Made by a program: the position numbers and the translations under genes
Part shown: piece after piece, positions 1 through 7,121 of the stretch
How the letters are laid out: every line of letters begins with the position of its first letter
How positions within the stretch are numbered: position 1 is the stretch's first letter
Assembly (NCBI GenBank): GCA_020354085.1
Contig: CP070641.1
Location: 2,088,895-2,104,169, forward strand
Source: Pseudomonadota bacterium
Lineage (GTDB): Bacteria; Pseudomonadota; Gammaproteobacteria; Acidiferrobacterales; Sulfurifustaceae
DNA: 15,275 bases
Direction of reading: 5' to 3'
Notes under the pieces: model-generated
Seen by the model: the letters and a program-made list of their open reading frames with translations, nothing else
Told to the model about the DNA's origin: nothing
The model's database searches: none

Positions 1-14
1 CAACGCCAAGTAGA

Positions 15-767
15 CTAGACCGCTACCCAGCGGCCACCGTCGACCACCAGCGTCTGCCCGGTAATGAATCCGCCGTCGCGCACCAAAAACAAAACGGCAC
101 CGGCAATATCCTCGGGCTCTCCGGCACGCTTGAGGGGCGTGCGCGAGATCACCCGCTGCTTGGACATCTCGTCGAGGCCGCGCTCCGGCCAGAGGATGGC
201 GCCCGGCGCGATGGCATTGACCCGCACTTCGGGGGCGAACTCACGGGCGAGCGCCTTAGTGAGCATGACGAGCCCGGCCTTGGCGATGCTGTAGATCGGA
301 AAGTTAGGCAGCGGCCGTTCCCCGTAGATATCGGCGATATTCACCACGCAGCCGTTGGTCTTCTTAAGGTGCGGCGCTGCGGCTTGGGCCAAAAAGAACG
401 GTGCCTTGAGATTGGTGCCGACAATGTCATCCCAGTTTTCCTCGCTCGCCTCACCGACCGGCGTCGGATAGAAGCGCGAGGCGTTGTTCACCACGATATC
501 GAGCCGCTTGAAACGCTCGGTCGTCTCAAATACAAGGTTCTTCAGCAGCTTCTTTCCATTATTGAGATCGCCCCGCACCAGCATCACCGAATCGGCGCGC
601 GCGGCATTGAGTTCGTTCTGCAGGGCATGGGCTGGCGCCTCGGACGTAAGGTAGTGGATGACCAGGTTCACCCCTTCCGCATGCAGGCGACGGGCGATGG
701 CGGCACCGATACGGTGCGCTCCGCCGGTGACCAGCGCCACCTTGCCTTCGAGAGTCTTGTCCGGCAT
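15..767 (-). CDS. Pteridine reductase (FolM/PTR1-like short-chain dehydrogenase)
   Basis: An NADPH-dependent short-chain dehydrogenase of 250 residues that probably reduces dihydro- and tetrahydropterins or dihydrofolate in the cytoplasm. The N-terminal nucleotide motif is TGGAHRIG (14-21), the TGxxxRxG form with Arg19 that separates pteridine reductases from ordinary SDRs. NNAS is at 94-97. The catalytic Ser of classical SDRs is replaced by Asp146 in NIADIYGERPL, followed by Tyr159 and Lys163; the spacing of +13 and +17 matches the Asp/Tyr/Lys triad of PTR1. I place the start at the ATG at 767 (protein begins MPDKTLEGK, GGAG just upstream, usual family length). An in-frame ATG at 806 would add 13 residues and also has a purine-rich run before it. 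The gene is divergent from the methyltransferase at 842. The family is secure; the exact pterin substrate is not. Confidence 0.86.
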   Translation of the reverse strand: MPDKTLEGKVALVTGGAHRIGAAIARRLHAEGVNLVIHYLTSEAPAHALQNELNAARADSVMLVRGDLNNGKKLLKNLVFETTERFKRLDIVVNNASRFYPTPVGEASEENWDDIVGTNLKAPFFLAQAAAPHLKKTNGCVVNIADIYGERPLPNFPIYSIAKAGLVMLTKALAREFAPEVRVNAIAPGAILWPERGLDEMSKQRVISRTPLKRAGEPEDIAGAVLFLVRDGGFITGQTLVVDGGRWVAV

Positions 768-841
768 AAACTCCGCTTTCCTGCCGCTCGATCGATCCGC
801 CACCATACCGTCTAGCCCCCCAAAACGCTATTACCGACCCC

Positions 842-2005
842 ATGCGTACACCGGTTGTCGATCTACCCGACCCCAGCCCCGAGCAACAGGCGCGCAGCGC
901 CGAGCTCGCAGGCGCGCTTCGTGAGGAGATCGACAAGCACGGACCGCTGCCGTTTGCGCGCTTCATGGAACGCGCGCTCTATACCCCCGGCCTTGGTTAC
1001 TACAGCGGTGGCCATCGCCAGTTCGGCGCACAAGGGGATTTCATAACGGCGCCTGAGCTTGGGTCGGTATTTGCGCGCTGTCTCGCGCGCCAATGCGCCG
1101 AGTTGTTAAGCGCAGTACGGCAGGGTGATCTGTTGGAAGCTGGCGCTGGCAGCGGCGCGTTGGCTCGTGATTTGCTGCTCGCGCTTGAGCGCCTCGACGC
1201 CCTGCCCGACCGTTACTTCATCCTTGAGCTTTCCGGGACGCTGCGCGCGCGGCAACACGCCACGCTGAAAGCGCGTGCTCCGCATTTGCTTGACCGCGTT
1301 AGCTGGATCGACACGCCACCGGCAGACGATTTCCATGGCATCATCCTCGCCAACGAGCTGCTCGATGCGCTTCCCGCGGAACGGTTTCGCGTGACCCCGA
1401 ACGGCGTCGCCGCGCTGGCGGTGGGATGGAACGGCACGGGCTTCACCTGGTGTGAGTTGCCGGCACCTGACGCGGTGAACGAGCGCGTCGGCACACTCGC
1501 CTTGCCGCACGGTTACACCTCTGAAGTGGGACTTCAGGGTGAAGCGTGGGTGCGCACGCTGGGCGGCGCCGTCGCGCATGGCGCCATGTTGCTAATCGAC
1601 TACGGCTTCCCGCGCGCCGAGTTCTATCACGAACAGCGCACGCAGGGCACACTCATGTGCCATTACCGTCAGCGCGCGCATACCGATCCGCTGATCTTGA
1701 TCGGGCTGCAGGACATTACCGTGCATGTCGACTTCACCGCCGTCGCCGATGCGGCGAGCGCTATCGGGCTCGACGTACTCGGCTACACCAGTCAGGCGGC
1801 GTTCCTGACGGCGAACGGTCTGGAGGAGATCGTGGCGGAATCCGATGCGCGCAATACACGCGCGCATCTGGATCTGACGACCGAGATAAAACGCCTCACG
1901 CTGCCGTCGGAGATGGGCGAGTTATTCAAGGTGATCGCGCTCGGGCGCGGGATCGACAAGGCGCTGCGCGGCTTCAGCCTGCAGGACCGACGCCACCGAC
2001 TGTAG
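842..2005 (+). CDS. MidA/NDUFAF7-type class I SAM-dependent methyltransferase
   Basis: A 387-residue member of the DUF185/COG1565 family, whose mitochondrial relatives (NDUFAF7/MidA) methylate an arginine of a complex I subunit. The bacterial substrate is not known. Family landmarks are an N-terminal segment with FARFMERALYTPGLGYY (38-54), GDFITAPELG (65-74), a glycine-rich SAM-binding loop LEAGAGSGAL (98-107) and NELLDALP (171-178). The C-terminal MGELFKVIALG stretch is also typical, so the protein looks complete. No Shine-Dalgarno sequence precedes the ATG (bases before it are CGACCCC), and no better start lies downstream before the conserved region. The AT-rich hexamer TATTAC at 829-834 sits 7 bases before the ATG. 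It diverges from the pteridine reductase gene; from memory these two are commonly adjacent in betaproteobacteria. Confidence 0.85.
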   Translation: MRTPVVDLPDPSPEQQARSAELAGALREEIDKHGPLPFARFMERALYTPGLGYYSGGHRQFGAQGDFITAPELGSVFARCLARQCAELLSAVRQGDLLEAGAGSGALARDLLLALERLDALPDRYFILELSGTLRARQHATLKARAPHLLDRVSWIDTPPADDFHGIILANELLDALPAERFRVTPNGVAALAVGWNGTGFTWCELPAPDAVNERVGTLALPHGYTSEVGLQGEAWVRTLGGAVAHGAMLLIDYGFPRAEFYHEQRTQGTLMCHYRQRAHTDPLILIGLQDITVHVDFTAVADAASAIGLDVLGYTSQAAFLTANGLEEIVAESDARNTRAHLDLTTEIKRLTLPSEMGELFKVIALGRGIDKALRGFSLQDRRHRL

Positions 2006-2121
2006 CGAACGCTACACGCCGAACGCGCCATATCCTAGGGCGAATTGCTGAGCCGGTGCGCAGGGCGTCCGCCGTCGGGGTTGGGAAAGGCGCTCGGCGT
2101 GGCCGTCACCGGCCCGCGACG
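2006..2121. other. Gap between convergent genes, with nested inverted repeats
   Basis: Non-coding stretch between the 3' ends of the methyltransferase (plus) and the Ig-like exported protein (minus). It holds a 7-base inverted repeat, GCCGGTG at 2052-2058 with CACCGGC at 2107-2113. Inside it lies a 5-base pair, CGCCG at 2070-2074 with CGGCG at 2095-2099. An alternative compact hairpin is GGCCG-TCAC-CGGCC at 2101-2114. Neither strand has a T-run after these arms, so a standard intrinsic terminator is not supported. A GC-rich two-way block to transcription is possible, and chance pairing in GC-rich DNA is an equal alternative. Confidence 0.35.
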
Positions 2122-3201
2122 CTATTTCACCGCCCTGAACGACCAACCTTCCTGGTACCGGTTCCTGACATGGTTGTTGCCGCAGTTGCCGTTGCGGCCG
2201 GAGGCAAGGGTGAGGATGTCCGTGTAGCGCGGATAAAATTCGCTCAAGCCACAAGGATCCCCCGATGACATGCCCTCACCGGCAGCTGTGAAGGGTTCCT
2301 CCCACTTGAGGTCTTTGTCGAGTTCCGGGCGGCGGCAGAGGCGCTTTCGTTCCTCGTCACTGACGAGGTTGATCAGAAACTCGTATTTCTTGTCGTCGTA
2401 CACCTTGAGGCGGCCCTCCACCGGCACGCCGGTGAAACTTGCCGGTCCGCCACAGCCAATCCGCTCGATGCTGACCGACGCCGCGCCCTTGCCCGTATAC
2501 TCGCGCCAGCGTCCTTCCTCGTAGTATTCGTCGAATTCCCAGCGAATGGTTCCGGCCAGTTTGCGCGTGTATTCATTGTTGACACTCACGTCGTTCAGAC
2601 TGAAGCGACCGGCGTAGGCCATGACTTTGTCGATGATCTTGATTCTGGCGTAGAGAATCTCCTTGCGGGCCTTGAAAGTCAGGGTCGCTGTCACGGTGGC
2701 TTCGTCGGGCGTCGGTTTGGATGCCGGCGCGTGATAGGTGGCACCCATCTTTTCGCTGCTCACGCGGCCCGGCCCGTCCACCTTCCATTGCACGTTGGTG
2801 GGAACCGCCACGAGCGGGGCGAGGTCCCCGTCCCAACCGGGATCACCCTCGCACACGAGGCGCGACGAAGGCTTCCGCTTACCCTTGTCCCTAGACACGT
2901 TATCCGGGGGAATGGGTACCAACGGCGCCAGATCATCGCCCGTGTACTTGTCCTGTACCAACGGCGCCAGATCGTCGCCGGCGTACTTGTCCTTAGGCTT
3001 GTCACCGGATTTTTCTTCCTTCTTCTCTTTCGAAGCTTCCTCTACCTTGCAAAGAACGAGTTTGAGTTTGACCGTCTTGCCCGAAATGGTCACCGCCGAC
3101 GCTGGGCGCAGGTGGTAGCCGGTCACCTTTGGTTCGGCGCCGTGCGCGGATAGAGCGAGCAGCGACAGCACGAGTCCGACAGGCCCAATGATCCACTTCA
3201 C
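2122..3201 (-). CDS. Exported protein with tandem DKYxGDDLAPLV repeat and Ig-like segment, function unknown
   Basis: A 359-residue protein I do not recognise. The GTG at 3201 is the likely start: a strong GGGGGAGGG ribosome site lies 7 bases upstream and the protein then opens with a signal peptide (MKWIIGPVGL, hydrophobic to about 19, likely cut after SAHGA near 22). An in-frame start at 3234 would put 11 charged residues before the signal peptide. Residues 57-70 are Lys/Glu-rich. Two nearly identical 13-residue units follow (71-83 and 84-96, DKYxGDDLAPLV) and a decayed third at 122-134 (GWDGDLAPLVAVP). Residues about 138-175 (WKVDGPGRVSSEKMGATYHAPA, then TVTATL) resemble a bacterial Ig-like strand pattern. 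Six cysteines (51, 117, 250, 289, 317, 340) suit disulfides outside the cytoplasm. It is last in the minus-strand run. Confidence 0.7.
   Translation of the reverse strand: MKWIIGPVGLVLSLLALSAHGAEPKVTGYHLRPASAVTISGKTVKLKLVLCKVEEASKEKKEEKSGDKPKDKYAGDDLAPLVQDKYTGDDLAPLVPIPPDNVSRDKGKRKPSSRLVCEGDPGWDGDLAPLVAVPTNVQWKVDGPGRVSSEKMGATYHAPASKPTPDEATVTATLTFKARKEILYARIKIIDKVMAYAGRFSLNDVSVNNEYTRKLAGTIRWEFDEYYEEGRWREYTGKGAASVSIERIGCGGPASFTGVPVEGRLKVYDDKKYEFLINLVSDEERKRLCRRPELDKDLKWEEPFTAAGEGMSSGDPCGLSEFYPRYTDILTLASGRNGNCGNNHVRNRYQEGWSFRAVK
2916..2993 (-). repeat. Two tandem 39-base units inside the Ig-like protein gene
   Basis: Two head-to-tail copies of a 39-base unit (2916-2954 and 2955-2993) differ at three bases by eye. 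They encode DKYAGDDLAPLVQ and DKYTGDDLAPLVP. A diverged third copy of the core (GDLAPLV) is read from about 2800-2838, after an intervening basic segment. The length is a multiple of three, so copy number could vary without breaking the frame. Confidence 0.85.
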
Positions 3202-3208
3202 GGTTCTG

Positions 3209-3217
3209 CCCTCCCCC
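3209..3217 (-). promoter_or_regulatory. Ribosome binding site that selects the GTG start at 3201
   Basis: Read on the minus strand the bases are GGGGGAGGG, followed by 7 bases and then GTG. This placement, directly before a signal-peptide sequence, is why the GTG start is preferred to the longer in-frame start at 3234. Confidence 0.6.
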
Positions 3218-3238
3218 GCAACGAAGCGCCGCAACGAA
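3216..3238. repeat. 10-base direct repeat upstream of the Ig-like protein gene
   Basis: CCGCAACGAA occurs at 3216-3225 and again, identical, at 3229-3238 (plus strand), separated by GCG. The pair lies in the 63-base gap between the helical-repeat gene and the Ig-like gene, touching the ribosome binding site of the latter. It could be a regulator site or a small slippage duplication. Confidence 0.6.
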
Positions 3239-3264
3239 CGGTGTGATGACCGATGATGGGCCGG

Positions 3265-4383
3265 TTACAGGCCGAGTTCTTTTTCGAGTGATTTCTGATC
3301 CTTCTTGAATTGCTGTTGGCGCTTTGCCTCCACCTTCTGCTCTTCCGCCTCGCGCGCTGCCTCGAGCTTGTCGGCCTTGTCGCTGAGTCCGGCGATTTGG
3401 TAATACTCCGCCGCGATCTTCTTCTCGCCTTTCTTGAGATGGGCGTCACCGAGGTGCCGCGCCTTCTCGCGCACCTTCTTGATATTGCCGTCGCTGTTGT
3501 GACGGCTGAGGTCGTAATAGGAGATTGCGAGTTGGAGCGAGCTCCGGGAGCCATCCGCGAGCAGCGTATCGCCGCGTTTGACGGCCCGGTCGTTCGCCCG
3601 CTTTTCCTGTCTGGAGAGACCGAACCACTTCTGGGCCTTCTCGATCTCTTTCAGCGTTTCGCGCTGCGCCGTCAAGGATGACTTGCGCGCACTGAAGATC
3701 CTGTCCTCGTCAGATAGAAACTTTTCTCCGTTTTTTGTCGCTATGGCTTCAAGTTTGTCGAGATAGCCGGCAATCGCCTTAAGACGGGGATCACGCTCGG
3801 TCAGCAATATCTCAAACCAGTCAGGAGCAAAGCCTCTCCGCGCAATAGCATCGCGGTCGTGCGGATTGATCTTCCTCAGTGCGTTCATATCCAGCCCGTT
3901 CAGGTACTCCCGCGTTCGGCGAAAACCATAAATTGCCTTTGACATGGTTTCGAAGTCGTCCGGCCTGGCTGTCGCTATTTTCATCTCCACGCGGTCGGCG
4001 GCGATTCCGTAGTGGTTCTCGCTGAAGTATTTGTGGGCCTCGGCAAGTCCGCCTTTGTTCTCCGCTTCCTCGCCGAGCTTCCCGCCGGACTTCCTGCGAA
4101 TCGCGGCTAAACGATCCTCCTCCGGTCCGTAGCGCCCGGTCGGTGAACCCCCGACGATGCAGAGTGTATTGACGCGAAGTACGCCGTCATACGCCTGCTT
4201 GGTTCTGCCGGCCTTGTCGTCGGCAAGAACCTGCTCATAAGCCTTGCGCGCCTGCTGCGCCTTGGCCTCTGTGAGGCAGCCTTCGCCCCCATCCTCACCG
4301 CCAGCACGCCCGGCCTTAAATGCCGCGTATGCAGGAGATGATGCGCATAGTGACAAGGCAATGAAAGCGATAATGTGTTTCAT
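3265..4383 (-). CDS. Exported helical-repeat (TPR-like) protein with C-terminal coiled coil, function unknown
   Basis: A 372-residue protein with a clean signal peptide (MKHIIAFIALSLCASSPAYA, likely cut at 20/21), so it acts in the periplasm or beyond. I do not recognise a named family. The mature part is mostly helical. Segments resembling tetratricopeptide helices are at about 38-60, 113-131, 266-293 (GDTLLADGSRSSLQLAISYY) and 303-331 (ARHLGDAHLKKGEKKIAAEYY). The last 40 residues (about 334-371) are Lys/Glu/Gln-rich and look like a coiled coil. Only C36 and C75 remain as cysteines after export (C13 is in the signal peptide), so one disulfide is possible. The ATG has GGAG about 11 bases upstream. 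It begins 16 bases after the DUF4412-like gene ends, so the two are surely co-transcribed. TPR-like folds usually bind protein partners; the two neighbouring exported proteins are the obvious candidates, which is inference. Confidence 0.75.
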   Translation of the reverse strand: MKHIIAFIALSLCASSPAYAAFKAGRAGGEDGGEGCLTEAKAQQARKAYEQVLADDKAGRTKQAYDGVLRVNTLCIVGGSPTGRYGPEEDRLAAIRRKSGGKLGEEAENKGGLAEAHKYFSENHYGIAADRVEMKIATARPDDFETMSKAIYGFRRTREYLNGLDMNALRKINPHDRDAIARRGFAPDWFEILLTERDPRLKAIAGYLDKLEAIATKNGEKFLSDEDRIFSARKSSLTAQRETLKEIEKAQKWFGLSRQEKRANDRAVKRGDTLLADGSRSSLQLAISYYDLSRHNSDGNIKKVREKARHLGDAHLKKGEKKIAAEYYQIAGLSDKADKLEAAREAEEQKVEAKRQQQFKKDQKSLEKELGL

Positions 4384-4399
4384 GGTTCGCTTCTCCGGC

Positions 4400-5080
4400 T
4401 CACTTGAACAGCTTTATCGCATCCTTGATGCCGAAGCTGTCCTTCTTATCCTCGCCGCCCTTGACCTCAGGCTCCCGGCCCGTGTTCTTGCCGCCGCCCA
4501 TCATCATGCTGCCCATGTCCATCTTGGTGTAACCAGCCGGGATCTCGAACATGGCGGGATTCTGTTTGCCGACCTTGAGATTCTTAAGTTCCATCTTCAT
4601 GCGCTGCTTGTTGTTCTTTTCCACGGCGATCGCATCGAGCTTGACGACGATGCCTTCCTTGCTGACCCAGCTGAATCCGCCCAGTTTGTCGCCGTTCGGG
4701 GCGGTCATGATGATCTTGTTCTTGGTGGTGCTGACTCCGTTAACCGTTTCCGTTCCGACCCGGGTCGTTTCCATCTTGTAGCCGCTAAGATCGTCCTTAC
4801 GTCCTTCCTTGGGAATCTTCATTTCCATATACATCTTGTCTTCCGGCATCAGCATCCACACGACCTTCTTGTCGCGGTGCATGATCATGATCTGCCTTTC
4901 GCCTTGTTGAACGAACTCGCGCCGTTCCCTGCCGGGCGTGGAGTAGACCTTCCCCTGCATCGTCCCTTCGGCCGTCTCCATGTAGGAATCGCCTGAGTAT
5001 TCGACCTTGGGACCCTCGAACGCGACGGCCGGCGTCACCAATGCAATCGCCAACACCAACAGAAAGTGCTTCGCTCGCAT
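4400..5080 (-). CDS. Exported DUF4412-like (LolA/LolB-like fold) protein, Met-rich
   Basis: A 226-residue protein with a signal peptide (MRAKHFLLVLAIALVTPAVA, cut near 20). The body, about 22-186, alternates short beta-strand-like segments with the landmarks of the DUF4412/outer-membrane lipoprotein-sorting type: GKVYSTPGRERREF (43-56), MHRDKKVVWMLMPEDKMYME (67-86), and a closing PAMFEIPAGYTKM (175-187). Such proteins have half-barrels that bind a lipid or acyl chain; a ligand here is unknown. It carries 20 methionines by hand count, clustered at 65-87 and 187-194 (MDMGSMMM). The tail after 190 is low-complexity Gly/Lys/Glu ending in a short helix (SFGIKDAIKLFK). GGAGAAAG upstream of the ATG supports this start. 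It lies 74 bases after rimO and heads the exported trio. The fold assignment is moderately sure; the role is unknown. Confidence 0.75.
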   Translation of the reverse strand: MRAKHFLLVLAIALVTPAVAFEGPKVEYSGDSYMETAEGTMQGKVYSTPGRERREFVQQGERQIMIMHRDKKVVWMLMPEDKMYMEMKIPKEGRKDDLSGYKMETTRVGTETVNGVSTTKNKIIMTAPNGDKLGGFSWVSKEGIVVKLDAIAVEKNNKQRMKMELKNLKVGKQNPAMFEIPAGYTKMDMGSMMMGGGKNTGREPEVKGGEDKKDSFGIKDAIKLFK

Positions 5081-5154
5081 GAAACTTTCTCCAGGTAGTT
5101 TGCAGCGCCGGTATGGCGCGGGTTAGCGGAAGCTCGTTGCGCGCCGCTACGCCG

Positions 5155-6582
5155 TTAGGCCTCGCCTCTCGCGCCCATGAGTTGCGCGCGAAGATCGTAC
5201 ACCGAAGCGCCGACAATGCGTACTGCGACTATTTCCCCAGGATGCAAATGTGGCGCATCGTCGATACTGACCACGCCGTCGATCTCGGGTGCGTCCGCCG
5301 CCGATCGGGCAATGGCTGAGCGATCCGCCCGGACTTCATCAACAAGTACTTGCAAGGTGCGTCCTAGGTAGCGGCGCAGTCTGGCAGCGGAAATCGCCGC
5401 CTGGTGCTCCATGAACCGTGCCAAGCGCTCTTGTCTCACGCCTTCGGGAACCGGGTCCGGCAAGAAATTGGCAGTCGCGCCCTCGATGGGCGAGTAGGCG
5501 AAGGCGCCGACGCGATCGAGTTGCGCGGCATCGAGGAAGGCGAGCAGTTCTTGGAACTCTTCTTCAGTCTCACCCGGAAAACCGACGATAAAAGTTGAAC
5601 GCAGGGTGATGTCAGGACAAATGTTTCGCCACTGTTCGATGCGCCGGAGCGTGTTCTCGGCGGCCGCCGGGCGCTTCATTAACTTCAAGATGCGCGGGCT
5701 GGCGTGCTGGAACGGCACGTCCAGGTACGGCAAGACCTTCCCGTCCGCCATAAGCGAGATGACGTCATCGACATGCGGATAGGGATAGACGTAATGCAAC
5801 CTTACCCATACGCCCAGCTCGCTCAGCGCGCGCACCAGGTCGAGCATGCGAGTTTTGATCGGCCGGCCACCCCAAAAGCCGGCGCGGTATTTCACGTCGA
5901 CGCCGTAGGCGCTCGTGTCCTGCGAAATCACAAGCAGCTCCCTCACGCCGCCGCGCACCAGGTTCTCCGCCTCCTTCATCACCTCGCCAATCGGGCGCGA
6001 GACCAGATCGCCGCGCAGCGACGGAATAATGCAGAACGTGCAACGATGGTTGCAACCCTCGGAAATCTTGAGATAGGCGTAGTGACGCGGTGTGAGCTTG
6101 ATACCGGCCGCGGGGACCAGGTCCGTGTAGGGGTCGTGCGGTTTCGGCAGGTGCGCATGGACTGCCGTCATGACTTCCGGCAGCGCGTGCGGTCCGGTGA
6201 CCGCGAGAACTTTCGGATAGGTACGTTTTACTACGTCACCCTTCGCACCCAAACAGCCGGTGACAATGACGCGCCCGTTTTCTTCCAGCGCTTCGCCGAT
6301 GGCGCCCAGCGATTCCTCCACCGCCGAATCGATGAAGCCACAAGTGTTCACCACCACCAAGTCGGCGCCGGCATAGTCGGGTGAGATCTCATAGCCCTCG
6401 GCGCGCAGCTGCGTGAGGATGCGCTCCGAATCGACCAGGGCCTTGGGACAACCTAGACTGACAAACCCGACTCGCCCCGGACCTTTGGCGGCAGGTGCGG
6501 CCGTATTGGCGCTCACGCGCGGCTTCGGGACGGGACGGCGCGCCGATTTCTTCTTGGTCCGCGCGCTAACCGGCTTGCGCAT
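5155..6582 (-). CDS. rimO: Ribosomal protein uS12 (S12) methylthiotransferase RimO
   Basis: Radical-SAM enzyme that adds a methylthio group to a conserved Asp of ribosomal protein S12, carrying two [4Fe-4S] clusters. The 475-residue product shows the whole layout. The N-terminal methylthiotransferase domain has cluster cysteines C45 (VSLGCPKALVDSE), C81 (NTCGFIDSA) and C110 (VTGCLG). The radical-SAM motif is CNHRCTFC (C177, C181, C184), and QDTSAYGVD and GFPGETEEEF follow. A C-terminal TRAM domain covers about 403-470. VSLGCPKALVDSE is the RimO form rather than MiaB. About 37 residues precede the first conserved strand; they are Lys/Arg/Ala/Pro-rich and absent from the E. coli protein. The ATG at 6582 sits 22 bases after the DsrE gene ends, with no clear ribosome site, so translational coupling or a different start is possible. 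Confidence 0.95.
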   Translation of the reverse strand: MRKPVSARTKKKSARRPVPKPRVSANTAAPAAKGPGRVGFVSLGCPKALVDSERILTQLRAEGYEISPDYAGADLVVVNTCGFIDSAVEESLGAIGEALEENGRVIVTGCLGAKGDVVKRTYPKVLAVTGPHALPEVMTAVHAHLPKPHDPYTDLVPAAGIKLTPRHYAYLKISEGCNHRCTFCIIPSLRGDLVSRPIGEVMKEAENLVRGGVRELLVISQDTSAYGVDVKYRAGFWGGRPIKTRMLDLVRALSELGVWVRLHYVYPYPHVDDVISLMADGKVLPYLDVPFQHASPRILKLMKRPAAAENTLRRIEQWRNICPDITLRSTFIVGFPGETEEEFQELLAFLDAAQLDRVGAFAYSPIEGATANFLPDPVPEGVRQERLARFMEHQAAISAARLRRYLGRTLQVLVDEVRADRSAIARSAADAPEIDGVVSIDDAPHLHPGEIVAVRIVGASVYDLRAQLMGARGEA

Positions 6583-6604
6583 TACGCGTTTGGCACGCAG
6601 GACG

Positions 6605-7114
6605 CTACTCCACCTTGATATAGGCGAATCCCTGGCGCTGCAGCTCGGCAATCTGGACCACGCCGGAGCGCACGAAGTTCAGCCCCGGGATGAACTTCTC
6701 CTTAGGCAGCCGCACGGCTTCGCGGGTGATGTCGCACAGCTCGAACTTCACGCCCTGCACTTCGCGCAAGCCCTTCATGCGCGCGAGCAGGTCGGCCCGC
6801 CGCTGCTTGAGCTCGTTATCCTCGGCAAACGGCGTGTTGGCGAGCTTGTCTTCTGTGACGAATCGTATCCCGTGTGACACGAACACAATACGAATGTCAT
6901 AGTCAACCAAATCGTTCTGGTAGGTCATCGCCATGTTATTGATGCTGGTCAGCATGGCGCTGTAGCGTCGCGGATCGGAGAAATCGGCGTGATAAACGAC
7001 CTTCCTGACTTCATCCTGCGGCGGCGCCGCCTTCGCGCTCGCGCTCGGTCCCAACGGCAAACCGCCCAACGACAGCACGCCCAGAATGGCGAGAAAGAGA
7101 TAGCGAATTTGCAT
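6605..7114 (-). CDS. Exported DsrE-family protein
   Basis: A 169-residue protein with an N-terminal signal peptide (MQIRYLFLAILGVLSLGG, probable cut after ASA near 27) and a DsrE/DsrF-like alpha/beta domain. Visible signs are VVYHADFSDPRRY (39-51) followed by SMLTSINNM-type helix residues, then VFVSHGIRF (77-85) and a single cysteine, C127, in FELCDIT. Cytoplasmic DsrE and TusD proteins carry sulfur on a cysteine as persulfide. C127 lies where such exported relatives keep theirs, but whether it carries sulfur is unknown. The ATG at 7114 has GGAGGG 7 bases upstream; the in-frame GTG at 7129 overlaps that site and is rejected as the start. It sits between cca (28 bases) and rimO (22 bases), both needing or touching RNA/ribosome chemistry, yet its export argues against a direct tRNA-thiolation role. 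Confidence 0.8.
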   Translation of the reverse strand: MQIRYLFLAILGVLSLGGLPLGPSASAKAAPPQDEVRKVVYHADFSDPRRYSAMLTSINNMAMTYQNDLVDYDIRIVFVSHGIRFVTEDKLANTPFAEDNELKQRRADLLARMKGLREVQGVKFELCDITREAVRLPKEKFIPGLNFVRSGVVQIAELQRQGFAYIKVE

Positions 7115-7121
7115 AATCCTA

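Noticed and set aside
1546..2268. Plus-strand open frame overlapping the methyltransferase end and crossing into the next gene
   Set aside because: It is very rich in Arg and Ala, has no domain, and conflicts with two supported genes.
4244..4996. 250-codon open frame on the plus strand opposite the exported proteins
   Set aside because: It spans two clear genes on the other strand and the gap between them, with low-complexity His/Leu/Ala content and no family signature.
5704..6384. 226-codon plus-strand open frame inside rimO
   Set aside because: It is antisense to conserved RimO segments, including the radical-SAM cysteines, and shows no motif of its own.
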